The notes below the pieces were generated by a model. That model did not search any database and was not told the origin of the DNA. It saw only the letters and a list, made by a program, of their open reading frames with translations. A DNA stretch of 60,000 nucleotides from Lineus longissimus (lineage: Eukaryota > Nemertea > Pilidiophora > Heteronemertea > Lineidae), in NCBI RefSeq assembly GCF_910592395.1, contig NC_088316.1, positions 11,038,001 to 11,098,000 on the forward strand, read 5' to 3'. Below are positions 10,301 through 18,440 of this stretch, piece by piece. Numbering within the stretch: the first letter of the stretch is position 1; each line of letters opens with the position of its first letter. A program made the translations under genes and the position numbers.

Positions 10301-12989
10301 GCTTCCACAGATATTTAGTATTCGGCTGTAATGGTTTTGGCACGGTGTAGGTGGTCTGATACAAGGTGTATTTGCTGGCGCTGGATTCGCTCGTTTGCTT
10401 TGGCCAGACATAGAGCGAGTAACCAGTGGTGAATGGGTAGGGTTTCCAGACAAACTGAGGCTGTAAAACCACATTCACCTTGCCAATAGGAGGATAGAGC
10501 GGTAGATCTGCGGGAAGGATTCTCAGTGTTTGTTTGTGGAGTACACGATGACCACAATCATCTGTTATTTCCCACACCCTTTCCGTGTTTGAATTGCACT
10601 GTTGGAGAGGAGGATCATCTCTAAAGGCCACTTTGATATTTCGCTCACACTTTTGTTTGATTGTAAGGTACTTCCGCCAATCTTTCAAATCCTCCAGCGC
10701 AGTTGCAGCATCGACGCACGGAATGTCAATGGATGGTAGTCCGCTGACTGTCATTGTCTCGACACCTGAAAATGATATTGTCTGGGCTGCCCGCACGATA
10801 TTACCCGCCAAGTCAATGGCAGTCCAGTATCTCAGTGTCATGCAGTTACTTACTGAGCCTGCATAAGTATCATTGAAGGAGATTTCCTTGATGCCCACAT
10901 TATCAGTAGCCGTTGCCTTTCCTAAAGCAGAAGGGGACATATCATCACCGCAGTCTATTTTCACCATATTGGGCAGAGTCATTATCGGAGGGAATTTATC
11001 TGAGTAGAACAAAATGGACTTACTAAGACCTACATTACCTACCCCGTCAATAGCTCTTACTGTGAAGTTATACCGGGCAGTCTCAAAAGGACCAAGAGAG
11101 GTGGGAGATGTACATTTATAAAAGGTGTTACTTGCAGTCGGGGATGGTGGGAGCTCATTGAGGACACATTCAAAGTTACAGTCTCTGCTGAAGTCATCTG
11201 AACATGTGAAACTAGCAAGGGCAGAAGTTTGGTTCGTGTTTGCTGGTGGACCGACCAGGTTGCTTATCAGCGGACGTGTGGTGTCTATGTAAAATGTCAG
11301 CCTTTTTGCAGCAATGTTACCCGCTGTATCTTGGGTATCTATGAGCAAGGTATACCGGCCTTCTGGCAACTTGCCAGAACTGATTCCAGTAGAAGAGCAG
11401 TTGATTGTGACAAATACAAACTGTGGATTTAGCATTTTACAATGAACAGTTGCTGGTTCGTTAATCGACCAGGAGAACTTGATGGATGACCGGCTGCCCG
11501 AGGGACAACTCGTACAGGAAAGCACCGGCGGTGTCGTGTCCTTGATCCTAAAAGTCCAAAACGATTGATCAGTTAACGCGAAAGTCTCTGGACCACAAAA
11601 TTCCTTACCTTTTGCAACGCCATCTTCCAGGGTTACGTAATACTCCTCTTTTTCAATAAAAGCGAATGATCTGTGTAACGTCAGTTTTCGAAACTCGTAG
11701 TTAGCCATCTTTGGTTTAGAAACGTCCACTCGGAAGATTATCGTGTTGTCCTTTGCCTGATGGAAGTTCACGTTCGTAGTTCGATTGGGGCGGAATATGG
11801 CAGTGTTGAACTCCAGTAACCATTTCGAATTATCTTTGTTGATCTCTCCCCGTGGTGAGTTAGTCATGATCTTTGGAGGGGGCACACCAGGGATGAGTGT
11901 CACGCAGCGCTGCTCAGTGGAGCGGGCAATCTTATCAACAGCTTTGAAGCAGAATATCTTGGGTTCTGTGTCTCCCTTGGTTGCAAGCCACGTATAGGTC
12001 AATGCCCACAGCTGGGGTCCCGCTTGCCACAAGTGACGCATCAGATCTCGCGGGGACTGGGTTTGCACTTCAGTCACTGTGTTATCATCAGCCCCGACAT
12101 CCACCAGGATCGTTTCATTCAGGGTAGTCCCATAGGCAACTCCTATACACGAGCCATCATACCGAGTAGGGGGAATAAACACCGGACCGCTCGAGCAAGG
12201 TTCAGCAGACTTCACCACCTGGATCAAGAACTGGACAGGGATGCTACTCAAAGCAGTTGCCGAGTCAACAGATTCAAAGTCCTCAACTTGTAGCGCAACA
12301 GGAATGTAGGAGTTCGAAGATACTGTCGTCGCTGTCCAAACTAACTTGCATTCAGTCTCTAGCAGCTTACCTTGATATCTGTGACAAACACTGGCGCATT
12401 CACCTTTGGCCGCTTCGGCCCAGCGGCACCGTATCACGTCACCGTCCCTATCTTGTACCGGGATTTGAATGGTCTTGTTGCAGTTTGCTTGTACGACAAC
12501 GATGGGTGTCATCGCTGCGATTGGTGAAGTGTTCAGTACGCCATTACGTAACGTGGTATTCAGTCGTGTTCGTAGCTCCCAACGACCACCAACACCAGAT
12601 ATCCAGTCACCGCCAGTGAACGAGGCTTCGATCGAACTGTTCACTGGTAATTGAGAAACAAACTTGTTGCTACCGGTGCTCCAATCTCCAGACAGGCTGC
12701 AATCCGTGCACTGCACACGAAGGCTCCCTAACGCTCCAGTGCAGCCTGATCGACACTGCAATTCACCGTCACCGAATGAGTAGCCACACTTTCCCGAGGT
12801 CAAGCATCTTTGCGCTCGCACGTAGTATGTCGTACGCCATGACATACGGAACACAAAGTTGTATGCAACCGGTCCGGTAGATGACACCTGGGTCGAGTTG
12901 AGTGCCTCCATCATAATTGTCCCTCCCCGGAAGTGACTGCAGCTGCTGAGAATAGGGAACAGCAGAAACAGAAGGGCCTGTGACCCCAT
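1365..12989 (-). CDS. Giant secreted CARDB/RHS-YD-repeat/EGF protein, single open exon
   Basis: One unbroken frame of 3,874 codons. The longest frame opens at 13001 with GTG. The first ATG, at 12989, gives an ideal signal peptide (MGSQALLFLLFPILSSC), and a splice acceptor lies just upstream, so I start there. Approximate domains: signal 1-20; Cys-containing module opening HFRGG 20-360; Ig/cadherin-like and HYR-like 480-830; Fn3-like 830-915; nine CARDB-like repeats 918-2010, each opening like DLxV and carrying WxVxNxG; PPC/Ig-like 2010-2400; RHS/YD barrel from GYFGQGW (about 2430) to the RHS core YDPEMGRFIS (about 3180) and NNPLDCKDANGEW (about 3219); Gly/Ala-rich linker 3225-3310; DPNDIIGPAGYG module from about 3404; one EGF 3690-3717; hydrophobic tail 3853-3870. 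Many NxS/T sites suggest secretion. RHS barrels and CARDB repeats are best known in bacteria, and animal teneurins share the YD barrel. This is not a canonical teneurin: it has an N-terminal signal peptide, CARDB repeats and only one EGF, placed C-terminally. A cell-surface adhesion role is inference. Confidence 0.9.
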   Translation of the reverse strand: MGSQALLFLLFPILSSCSHFRGGTIMMEALNSTQVSSTGPVAYNFVFRMSWRTTYYVRAQRCLTSGKCGYSFGDGELQCRSGCTGALGSLRVQCTDCSLSGDWSTGSNKFVSQLPVNSSIEASFTGGDWISGVGGRWELRTRLNTTLRNGVLNTSPIAAMTPIVVVQANCNKTIQIPVQDRDGDVIRCRWAEAAKGECASVCHRYQGKLLETECKLVWTATTVSSNSYIPVALQVEDFESVDSATALSSIPVQFLIQVVKSAEPCSSGPVFIPPTRYDGSCIGVAYGTTLNETILVDVGADDNTVTEVQTQSPRDLMRHLWQAGPQLWALTYTWLATKGDTEPKIFCFKAVDKIARSTEQRCVTLIPGVPPPKIMTNSPRGEINKDNSKWLLEFNTAIFRPNRTTNVNFHQAKDNTIIFRVDVSKPKMANYEFRKLTLHRSFAFIEKEEYYVTLEDGVAKGKEFCGPETFALTDQSFWTFRIKDTTPPVLSCTSCPSGSRSSIKFSWSINEPATVHCKMLNPQFVFVTINCSSTGISSGKLPEGRYTLLIDTQDTAGNIAAKRLTFYIDTTRPLISNLVGPPANTNQTSALASFTCSDDFSRDCNFECVLNELPPSPTASNTFYKCTSPTSLGPFETARYNFTVRAIDGVGNVGLSKSILFYSDKFPPIMTLPNMVKIDCGDDMSPSALGKATATDNVGIKEISFNDTYAGSVSNCMTLRYWTAIDLAGNIVRAAQTISFSGVETMTVSGLPSIDIPCVDAATALEDLKDWRKYLTIKQKCERNIKVAFRDDPPLQQCNSNTERVWEITDDCGHRVLHKQTLRILPADLPLYPPIGKVNVVLQPQFVWKPYPFTTGYSLYVWPKQTSESSASKYTLYQTTYTVPKPLQPNTKYLWKLVYHLKDQVLPSPTWGFQTHPVTDLTVQSILAPPTAFTREDITIEWTVKNAGGAASGTFHWSDGIYISTTPNKRNARFLQDVVQNRILLPGDGYRASTKINVDHADFGTYYVFIEADRYKAMPGEIEWSNNLLMRPSPTEILLSPPPDLQVDQLTLIPESVYSGEEITVKYRVVNSGNGILRDETWYDRIAIDVGRVKTLHLGAEKPQLLPGSSYERSVKVNVPRRIFGDFNVTVMTDSRGSIFEHLNEANNIKGASLKIRLSPPPDLAVEVIDVPKAVSTDELLIVKYTVRNSGIGANYEPYWYDRIQVVTKLASVTIGTVFNRVILLSGNSYTKSIQYRIPSSLITGTYTISVVANSGGYVFEYEAYANNRKNVNIKVVQKLADLTAGIQALTNSATNNGNILNITLKVTNEGYALPQSSRLTVQIFARRGSTRYNLNIFIIPLLASGNAMKTQQVALPLDLYGDLDIGVKLNDGRSIAETDYSNNVATSAIRVPDARPSLNVENMETGGKLLSGRNASFQWTVRNQGISDIRQSSWVDALYFAQQGQPSSQWINLARLSMSIALFAGKTYTTKSVVPVPESVSGWGFIVVIPNDDKAIITKTPTEHYQVTAQIGMPATADLVPMRITTKQETFGGTRILTVNWEVENKGNSFNEETTWKDVVTVRKGDRKLQKSHAVSAKLNALSRYEQSLTVVLPAGMTGRVTVSVSVDATDAIPEYQTEDNNEESIDIKVQDILKPVFSVGDIDATVPSLAGERFNITYNVKNKGANMPSSTWQDGVYVYSGGSPTLENIVNDGVLLGTVDQSRKVDSGETYSQQVEVALPSGTAGEGKLFIVTRLGDARDGQQDVMVIPDELAFKVKPMPLPDLETVMLPDAISIETELAFFLGYTIKNIGKGRTLRPWWDKIYLSTDTTPDPFDKVLKSVLSEILLGANESYAQSVEISIPSTIVSGQYYLLVETGVHLTEETKEGNLAWKTLLVKQLPPSDLQVVSVTADRTDLIAGEEFNLEWTLANAGVEKAHGYKCDNQYLSQNKHWEIEDEELRSPICGRFELEPYQSRNKTYKYSSKSLVPFTTIGLYNGLVTVASNVYDVNLNNNYNSTDALSVTMPVLKMGVLKKIIMSGSRDRIFRITNVPDEAVLIIDLMGPPSGAFHNLYLKKEDTPTSGDYDVRSSQAFSVSQTIVAVNSAPGDFYLLITSTAEQNPYEIQLFAKLAEFEIHKVQPLSAALVDHVTFTVNGALFHKEMTVSLNGRSGEIVPTRITVSSISQAYITFALGGHVSGDYRMRMMDISTGKTIESKEVITLAGNLSPGLLSVEFNSGRALRLGETGTLDLVVKNSGNSDTPTPVFLLSAQPGGLFSPSFQEGSGARNEWLFLAPTTNDYWKSLTPGSVRKYSFSLPSPAEPMRLELKLVLISDSSSRSVEEQLVADLRETRRDLDENQWDALRERFLSIYGNNFESWKNHILDVVSEQIKYKRKVYGITEILEFMLNLADNMITDKLMEETTDIWEPTVTDILLSRRFSQRKSVAGKIGYFGQGWTTPLLDFKLLARSDTSIGLLIQHLPVYLVKTSENVYAGQGYSATANETHLNVTSLGDNVRYVLDINTTKMVMTSFRNRNLIYIYTDSTVEIVDSDENRLVLSVASHVGHSLCEKAVLQSREGKRLQTVNYEYNANTPRLISVTARGQAVSFVYNSHGLLSYIRYGNEWADLFKYTPQQVLKSLEKINPDGLVVHKTSFTATTFGTLLSKLSNVTSKIVYDITGRQIAFSPSEDAAPFFWETTTGGARFKLYLGDEVLQSGSQDGFKVTGINANRGRSSMVGTSDGTFEIHDPANNVFRMEFDKEERLKKYIFPDGLFESYSYKRGRMSAAVARDGTKTSLTYDHRGRLDNVTMSDGFLLTEYLDQEKGNEIRQLSNQNDVVNIDYDEYGQPVRVEHSDGHAVIYSWNALRQVTAIRTTNYSVSYGYNSHGKLVLVKDELTASPLAQFEYDPSGQLSRKTLGNGDYTTYAYHSVTKRINSLTNFYKNGTVASYFRTTFNNRGQRRRMETARGVWTYNYDAGGQISSWTKPNGEVTNLDYDKVLNRLVVTKGVLTTTYKHNDLNQMTSVDTLKLQYDHSGNLVYKENADGSRLRLRFNSINQLVKLDNEKYSCNFVYDPLGALMRHNCSDGNSTRYLTDYLAPYGYNVLARRSGGKQENFYYALSLGLLSAKDDQSAYFYHFDPDLSTAAITDDKSLLLNSYEYSPFGEDIKTVEQWLRNPFRHRGQLGLFQLPGASDKYMVRARVYDPEMGRFISMDPYHHGRQGTTNSYAYCNNNPLDCKDANGEWLQFVAAAGLIGGVVNTIATTGWSVSQGMSNGQTFIQSLPSLGNVAGSFVTGALTGAAIAGGALPGAMAGTTLVGGFVGGAAGTALSNAIDGKPQNLGSTVYNGILNGLGAKFLPPSFIGPYAQHLNNIVKHSYLYWITRNSFKESMKRFWKPFALTFGFGSGLGIFAGNFLDKIWNASPEWVRSRDPNDIIGPAGYGDLNFIPPKLIGRYKIRFENVENASAPAQKVVIKTEISESVELRTFRLGPIGFGEIALDLDYSKAMHRSALDLSRSRSYAVRIQAGIDVIERTAWWELTTVNASTGELIPDPLIGFLPPNNNASQGEGYVTYEIAMKSSLPHMSKVKAKAAIVFDENEVIETPEIYNTIDATKPSSVLMVQENISEPMLQIQSSDTGASVRRVNIYRLTSEGQLSPFLQDLEGETAILLQDLPVHENNMSLVSIASDNVGNMEEKVINASLTTVSVTTSTARCPGGCSGNGHCSSSGICNCKPAFIGLNCSEIGLSMEPPVLLFWVANATQGEAKGFIGYRLVSNASFHLEEIKLVNISDGIQWTGKGEIDGNDVTLKRGEIGNFSLGVYCHSHVGFHDITARYSFEPFVSRQYVVARFYITHDDCQMTTPLPTIAVPTSAGRIRPEILFISLSAAMFHFWFHQNL

Positions 12990-13170
12990 CGTCGGTTTCA
13001 CTGGAAAGAGAAAGGGTATGCTTTTGTCAGTGGAGTGTCAAGGGAATGGTAGGCCTACGTACACGAGAGAATTTAGTGACTGCTTCTAGTACTGAAGATA
13101 GGGAAGAGCTGGATAGAGGGGCATGTAACCCCATATTTGGTTTCACTGGAAAGAGAGGGAGCTGCGTGTT
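12978..13170 (-). repeat. Direct duplication of the splice-acceptor/start-codon segment
   Basis: About 50 bases around the acceptor and ATG (12,978-13,030) recur with mismatches at 13,118-13,170. Both copies include the pyrimidine tract, CAG, TGAAACC and an ATGGGG. The upstream copy's ATG opens a short frame that stops after roughly 35 codons. It could be a decoy acceptor or a duplicated alternative start. Confidence 0.6.
13002..13016 (-). promoter_or_regulatory. Likely 3' splice site just upstream of the RHS gene start
   Basis: On the minus strand a pyrimidine tract (TTTTCTCTTTCCAG) ends 12 bases before the ATG at 12989. A non-coding 5' exon probably lies further upstream, so the gene would have at least one 5' UTR intron while its coding part is unspliced. 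I cannot locate that exon. Confidence 0.5.
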
Positions 13171-13902
13171 TTAGTGATGCTTCTTGTGTTTGAAGTGTAG
13201 AAGCTTCATGATAGCTTTTGGGTAAAATGGGAGCAGAGGTGCATAAGCCTCCCTCTGCTAGTAGACAGCCTCTCGTCCATCACATGTCAGGTCCTCTTCG
13301 TGGTGGCTCCCAGTTAGTTGATACCTTATATAATTAGCGGCTCCATGATGGTGATCTCGGAGTAGATTGGAACCCAAGAGGCGCAGTACTGGACTAGACT
13401 CCCGGGCAGTCCATTGCGTCATCCTTATTCATGTACTGCCACAGATGGCGGGAATTTGTGAAGCTGGAAGATTAGCCAATGAGCTCTCAAGGCGTTTTCA
13501 TAATCCGGAATCATAGTCCTTCAAAAGGCCAGGGTCAATAGGTCCAAATTCGCGTTGTTGTTGTCGAAGAAATCTTGAGATTATCGCTTATGCCTCAACT
13601 AAATAAACCAGTGTACCTACCACTAGAGGGAGTTCTTTACGGTATGCTCCGAGGTATACTTCTCTTCTTCTGCTATATACATGTAACTCTCGGGAAATAA
13701 TCAACTGTCGATCCTGTTTTTGCGTCCACCACTCTCGCAATATTAACTGTCCCACTATTAAGGCTTATCTCTGGACTTGACTCATAACTTGTTGGAAATG
13801 GCCTCAACGAGAGGTCTCTTGATTGGTTAACTCAAGGTACATGTTGACTCTTTTCGGCGAAAAGTCCTAATCAGATTAATCTGGGAAAACCCAGTGATCT
13901 GG
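13171..13902. other. No gene seen; presumed 5' flank of the RHS gene
   Basis: No coding region recognised. This is where the promoter and 5' UTR exon of the minus-strand RHS gene would be expected, but I see no decisive promoter motif on that strand. Confidence 0.4.
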
Positions 13903-14708
13903 TTAAAGCTGACGGGACGAATATACATGCCCGAGTCAGGCCGAGGTCGAGTAACGGGAATGTTCGTGATGTGCTTTTGGATCTTCAACTGAATATACCC
14001 ATTATTCCCAGTACACTTATCGAAAGCGAGGCTTCTCTGCAGAAACTTCAGGTTCCACTTCGAGTATGAGCGGCCAGAGATCAATGTACATGTATAACAT
14101 ATTCGGATGACAAAGTATGTACTTGATTGAACCACTGGTCTCCGAACTGAATCAGTTAGGCTTTCATTTAAAACACGGTAGTGCTAAGATAAATTGACCA
14201 AACTACATTTATTTGTATCTTTAAAAGAAATCACAGCCATTATATCACTCTAATTCCTTCGGTTTATCATCAAGTTGGTCTCGAAATATATTCTAACATT
14301 TTTGATTGACTTTTTTGATGCTCTAACTAATTCATTTCAATTTGATATTTCAATATCATTCTCATTGAAATCTCAAATTCGAGATTTCGAAGTGAAATTC
14401 ATTTTGAGAAATTTAAGAATGTATTTTTAGACCAACCTGACGATTAACTGAAGAAATCAGAGTGATATATTGGCGTTGGTTGTTTTTAAAGATACAAATA
14501 GTTTGGTCATGCGTCCGAAAAATTTATGTACTGATCAATGGACGCTCTTACTCGAAGAAACGCCATGGTGTATGCAGATAATGCCTCACTTTCGATTCGT
14601 GCACTGGACGTGGTAATGTATATATTCAGTGGAACACATCGCGAACATTCTCTCGAACCCGGCTTCGGTCTGACTCGGGAATGTATATTTGACATGTCAG
14701 CTTTAAAG
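13903..14708. repeat. Long imperfect inverted repeat (foldback-like)
   Basis: The left arm, about 13,903-14,230, matches the reverse complement of about 14,480-14,708. Matching landmarks include TTAAAGCTGAC, the segment around CCCGAGTCAG, ATCGAAAG and, near the centre, AGATACAAAT. The ~250-bp centre is AT-rich and itself partly palindromic. Arms are diverged, so this is an old copy. No coding capacity and no clear target duplication, so the element type is unknown. Confidence 0.6.
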
Positions 14709-15170
14709 TAGGCCTTGCACGCAAAGAATGTTTTCTCAGGCCCAGGATGTTGACAAGGAGCGACCGGGTATTGACGGAATGAATGGACTGAGCGGAAGTT
14801 AATGGCAGCTTATAATGTCTGATAACTCGCCAATGACGTATGCAATATAAAGGCGTACACCGTTCGGCGGTTCAGGATAATAAAAACATTGACGTACACA
14901 TTGCCGCAGTTACTATGCATGTGAATGAGCTAGAACTAGGTATTTATTAAATGCGAATAATGTCTACACAACGGATTTGTCGAAATTTATATTCAATACA
15001 ATTCAATTCAATTTGAAATTTTCAAACTCTTTACAAATTTAATTCTTGCTAATCATATGTGGGTAAAATGCGTGGACTTCGACACAAGCAGAAACGGTAC
15101 CATCCCTGTGTATGTGCATAACACTGGTCGTCTATAAAGGCCCAAGGTTGAGAAGAGCGACTTAAAAAGG
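14709..15170. other. No gene seen
   Basis: AT-rich spacer between the inverted repeat and the non-LTR fragment. I recognise nothing in it. Confidence 0.5.
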
Positions 15171-16033
15171 ATCTGTATACGTATAATGATGAAAAGACAG
15201 AATTCATGATAGCCTCAATGCACAAGTTGTCGAAACTGCAGCCACGCCCAAGCCTTCAAATCGGCTCGTCCACTATTCAACCTTCCACCCAGGTGCGAAA
15301 TCTTGGGGCCGAGTTCGACCTCTGTATGTCAATGTCTGAGCAAGTGTCTAACACAGTCAAATCACTATACACTGTACTTCCATATCCGCAGACTTTCAAA
15401 GATACGTAGGCATCTGGACGGGGCCACGTGTGCCAGAGTTTTGAATGCATTGGTCACGTCCCGGCTTGACTTTCAAAATAGTCTGTTGTTAGGTCTGCCC
15501 GACTGTGTTTCTCTCCTACAGAAGGCCCAAAACTCTGCTGCAAGATTGCTCACCAAAACTAGAAAAAGGGAGCACATTACTCCAATCCTGCAGCAACTGC
15601 ACAGGCTCCCTGTGAGACAGCGCATACATTATAAGGCACTTCTTCTCATTAATAACTCGCTGCACAAAGAAAACAGCCCATCATATCCCCCTATGTAGGG
15701 GACATTTTCAAGGTCAACAAACCAGGTCGTTCCCTACGCTTTTCGAGCTGTGTCAAGCTAGCCCTAAATTTCTATACCAAAATCAAGCTAGCCCCATATT
15801 TCCAGCACCAAGTTTACTCGGGTCTTACTCGAACTTACTCGGGTAAAGTGTCAAGCTAGCACTAAATTTCCAGCCCATTTTTTTGTTCTTTGCGTTACAT
15901 TTTAGTATGGTTTTATTGCAATCACCTGCCGTAATAACCGACCTCAGAGACATCTATAGGAAGTCTAAGTTCCTAAAGTCTGATCGAGTGGCCTATGCAT
16001 TAAGGTTTCCAAAGCCCCACGCTCAAAAACCAC

Positions 16034-16912
16034 TTGGGAGATGGCACTTTTTCAGATTGTTCCTTGACCAAACCACATGGGTACTTAACAAAAAAAAACT
16101 ATTTCTTAAGTAAATTTTCAATTTTTTTCTTACCACCCCAAGCTCAAAAACCACTTGGAGATGGCACTTTTTCTGATTGTTCCTCGACCAAACCACATGG
16201 GTACGGTCGGGGCGATGCATCTAAAAACTACCTTAAAAGAGGAATGTGGTACAAACCGATCGTCAGGGGAATAAGGGAAAGTAACCCGTACTGTACCATG
16301 TTGGTGAGGAAACACACCAGAGGAAAACGGGATCTGTTAACCGCACATCTCTATTGTGCGCACTCTAAAACGGGGCTATGTTCAATCGACGCAGTCGTTA
16401 AACTCGACCGGAACCTAAATGTAAGGGTTATATACAGTGGAACAGTTTGTCACAAAATGCGTCAGCAGCATGCGCGTCAAGTCCGTGGCCAAGAACGACG
16501 AGATCTCCAAAGAATTTTTGCATCTGGAGACATGCCGCACAATGAATGTCTCAAGCGCATCACTGAGAAGGGTGCAGACCTGTTGGGGGTGCATGGAAAT
16601 TGTGATGATATTGGAAAGACTAGTCAGGTTTTCCGACAAATAGCGCATGAGGCAAACATGCAACTCGCATTCGACAGAGATGAAATGACGAGTTGAAGAT
16701 CCAAGGTGAAGTCCAAAATGGCGGCTGATAATAAAAATGCAAAAATACCTGGCTTCATTCAGTTAATCGCGTTAGACCCACAATTTGTCTTCTACTGGCG
16801 GGAAGATGGGATCCGCCTTTTGCACGATCTAAGTCAGATGGATGCAGCGGTAATCGATGCAACGGGGAAAGTAGTCCGAAAACCCAAGAAAGGGAAGAAG
16901 TATATTCTTTAA
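16034..16912 (+). pseudogene. Transposase N-terminal fragment inside the long-TIR element
   Basis: An open frame broken only by one TGA at 16,694-16,696; the frames on both sides are identical. The first ~55 codons run through reversed satellite units and are probably not original coding. The unique part has a Cys/His-containing region (LLTAHLYCAHSKTGLC, SGTVCHKMRQQHARQVRG) resembling transposon-encoded DNA-binding modules. A second part has IQLIALDPQFVFYW and AAVIDATGKVVRK, where the Asp of IDATG could be the first catalytic Asp of a DDE transposase. The frame then runs into satellite DNA and ends at 16,912, so the rest of the enzyme is lost. No family match could be tested. Confidence 0.5.
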
Positions 16913-16915
16913 AAC

Positions 16916-18440
16916 TTCTGGTCACACCTAGGAACGAGAGTGGTATGAGGCTATGTGGGGCATCGTCCCCTACCGTACCCATGTGGTTTGGTCGAGGAAC
17001 AATCAGAAAAAGTGCCATCTCCAAGTTGTTTTTGAGCTTGGGGTGTTAAAAAAAAATGGAAAATTTACTTAACAAATATTTAAAAAAAATTCTGGTCACA
17101 CCTAGGAACGAGAGTGGTATGAGGCTATGTGGGGCATCGCCCCCGACCGTACTCATGTGGTTTGGTCGAGGAACAAAGTGGTTTTTGAGCGTGGGGCTTT
17201 ATCAGAAAAAGTGCCATCTCCAAGTGGTTTTTGAGCTTGGGTTGTTAAGAAAAAAATGGAATATTTACTTAACAAATATTTAAGAGATATTCTGGTCACA
17301 CCTAGGAACGAGAGTGGTATGAGGGTATGTGGGGCATCGTCCCCGACCGTACCCATGTGGTGTAGTCGAGGAACAATCAGAAAAAGTGCCATCTCCAAGT
17401 GGTTTTTGAGCTTGTGGTGGTGAGAAAAAAACTAGAAAATTTACTTAACAAATATTTGAAAAAAATTCTGGTCACACCTAGGAACGGGAGCGGTATGAGT
17501 CTATGTGGGGCATCGTCCCCGACCGTACACATGTGGTTTGGTCGAGGAACAATCAGAAAAAGTGCCATCTCCAAGTGGTTTTTGAGCTTGGGGTGTTAAG
17601 AAAAAAAATGGAATATTTACTTAGCAAATATTTAAAAAAAATTCTGGTCACACCTAGGAACGAGAGTGGTATGAGGCTATGCAAGGCATCGCCCCCGACC
17701 GTACCCATGTGGTTTGGTTGAGGAACAATCAGAAAAAGTGCCATCTCCAAGTTGTTTTTGAGCTTGGGGTGTTAAGAAAAAAAATGGAAAATTTACTTTA
17801 AAAATATTTTTTTTAAATTCTGGTCACACCTAGGAAAGAGAGTGGTATGAGGCTATGCAGGGCATCGCCCCCGACCGTACCCATGTGGTTTGGTTGAGGA
17901 ACAATCAGAAAAAGTGCCATCTCCAAGTGGTTTTGAGCTTGGGGTGTTAAGAAAAAAATTAGAAAATTTACTTAACAAATATTTGAAAAAAATTCTGGTC
18001 ACAACTAGGAACGAGAGCGGTATGAGGCTATGAAGGGCATCGTCCTCGACCGTACACATGTGGTTTCGTCGAGGAACAATCAGAAAAAGTGCCATCTCCA
18101 AGTGGTTTTTGAGCTTGGGGTGTTAAGAAAAAAATGGAAAATTTACTTAACAAATATTTAAAAGAAATTGTGGTCACACCTAGGAATGAGAGTGGTATGA
18201 GGCTATGCGGGACATCGCCCCTGACCGTAACCTTCTTGTTTGGTCGAGGAACAATCAGAAAAAGTGCCATCTCCAAGTGGTTTTTGAGCTTGGGGTGTTA
18301 AAAAAAATGGAAAATTTACTTAACAAATATTTAAAAAAAATTCTGGTCACACCTAGGAACGAGAGTGGTATGAGGCTATGTGGGGCATCGCCCCCGACCG
18401 TACTCATGTGGTTTGGTCGAAAAACAAAGTGGTTTTTGAG
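16916..18440 (+). repeat. Tandem satellite, nine units of about 175 bp
   Basis: Units begin near TCTGGTCACACCTAGGAA at 16,916, 17,091, 17,291, 17,467, 17,643, 17,819, 17,994, 18,169 and 18,342. Spacings are about 175 bases, except one of 200 that carries a ~25-base insertion. Each unit has ACCGTACCCATGTGGTTTGG, a GTGCCATCTCCAAG segment and an A-rich end. Reversed partial units lie at about 16,018-16,085 and 16,137-16,206. Many short ORFs here are one unit read repeatedly, not genes. Confidence 0.9.

Noticed and set aside
1365-12989. Bacterial contamination as the source of the giant ORF
   Set aside because: There is a splice-acceptor-like site before the ATG, an EGF domain, a eukaryotic-type signal peptide with many N-glycosylation sites, and no neighbouring bacterial genes or ribosome-binding site. 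The sequence runs directly into animal transposon DNA.
1365-12989. Calling the giant gene a teneurin
   Set aside because: It has a cleavable N-terminal signal instead of an internal signal-anchor, CARDB repeats that teneurins lack, and a single EGF after the barrel instead of several before it.
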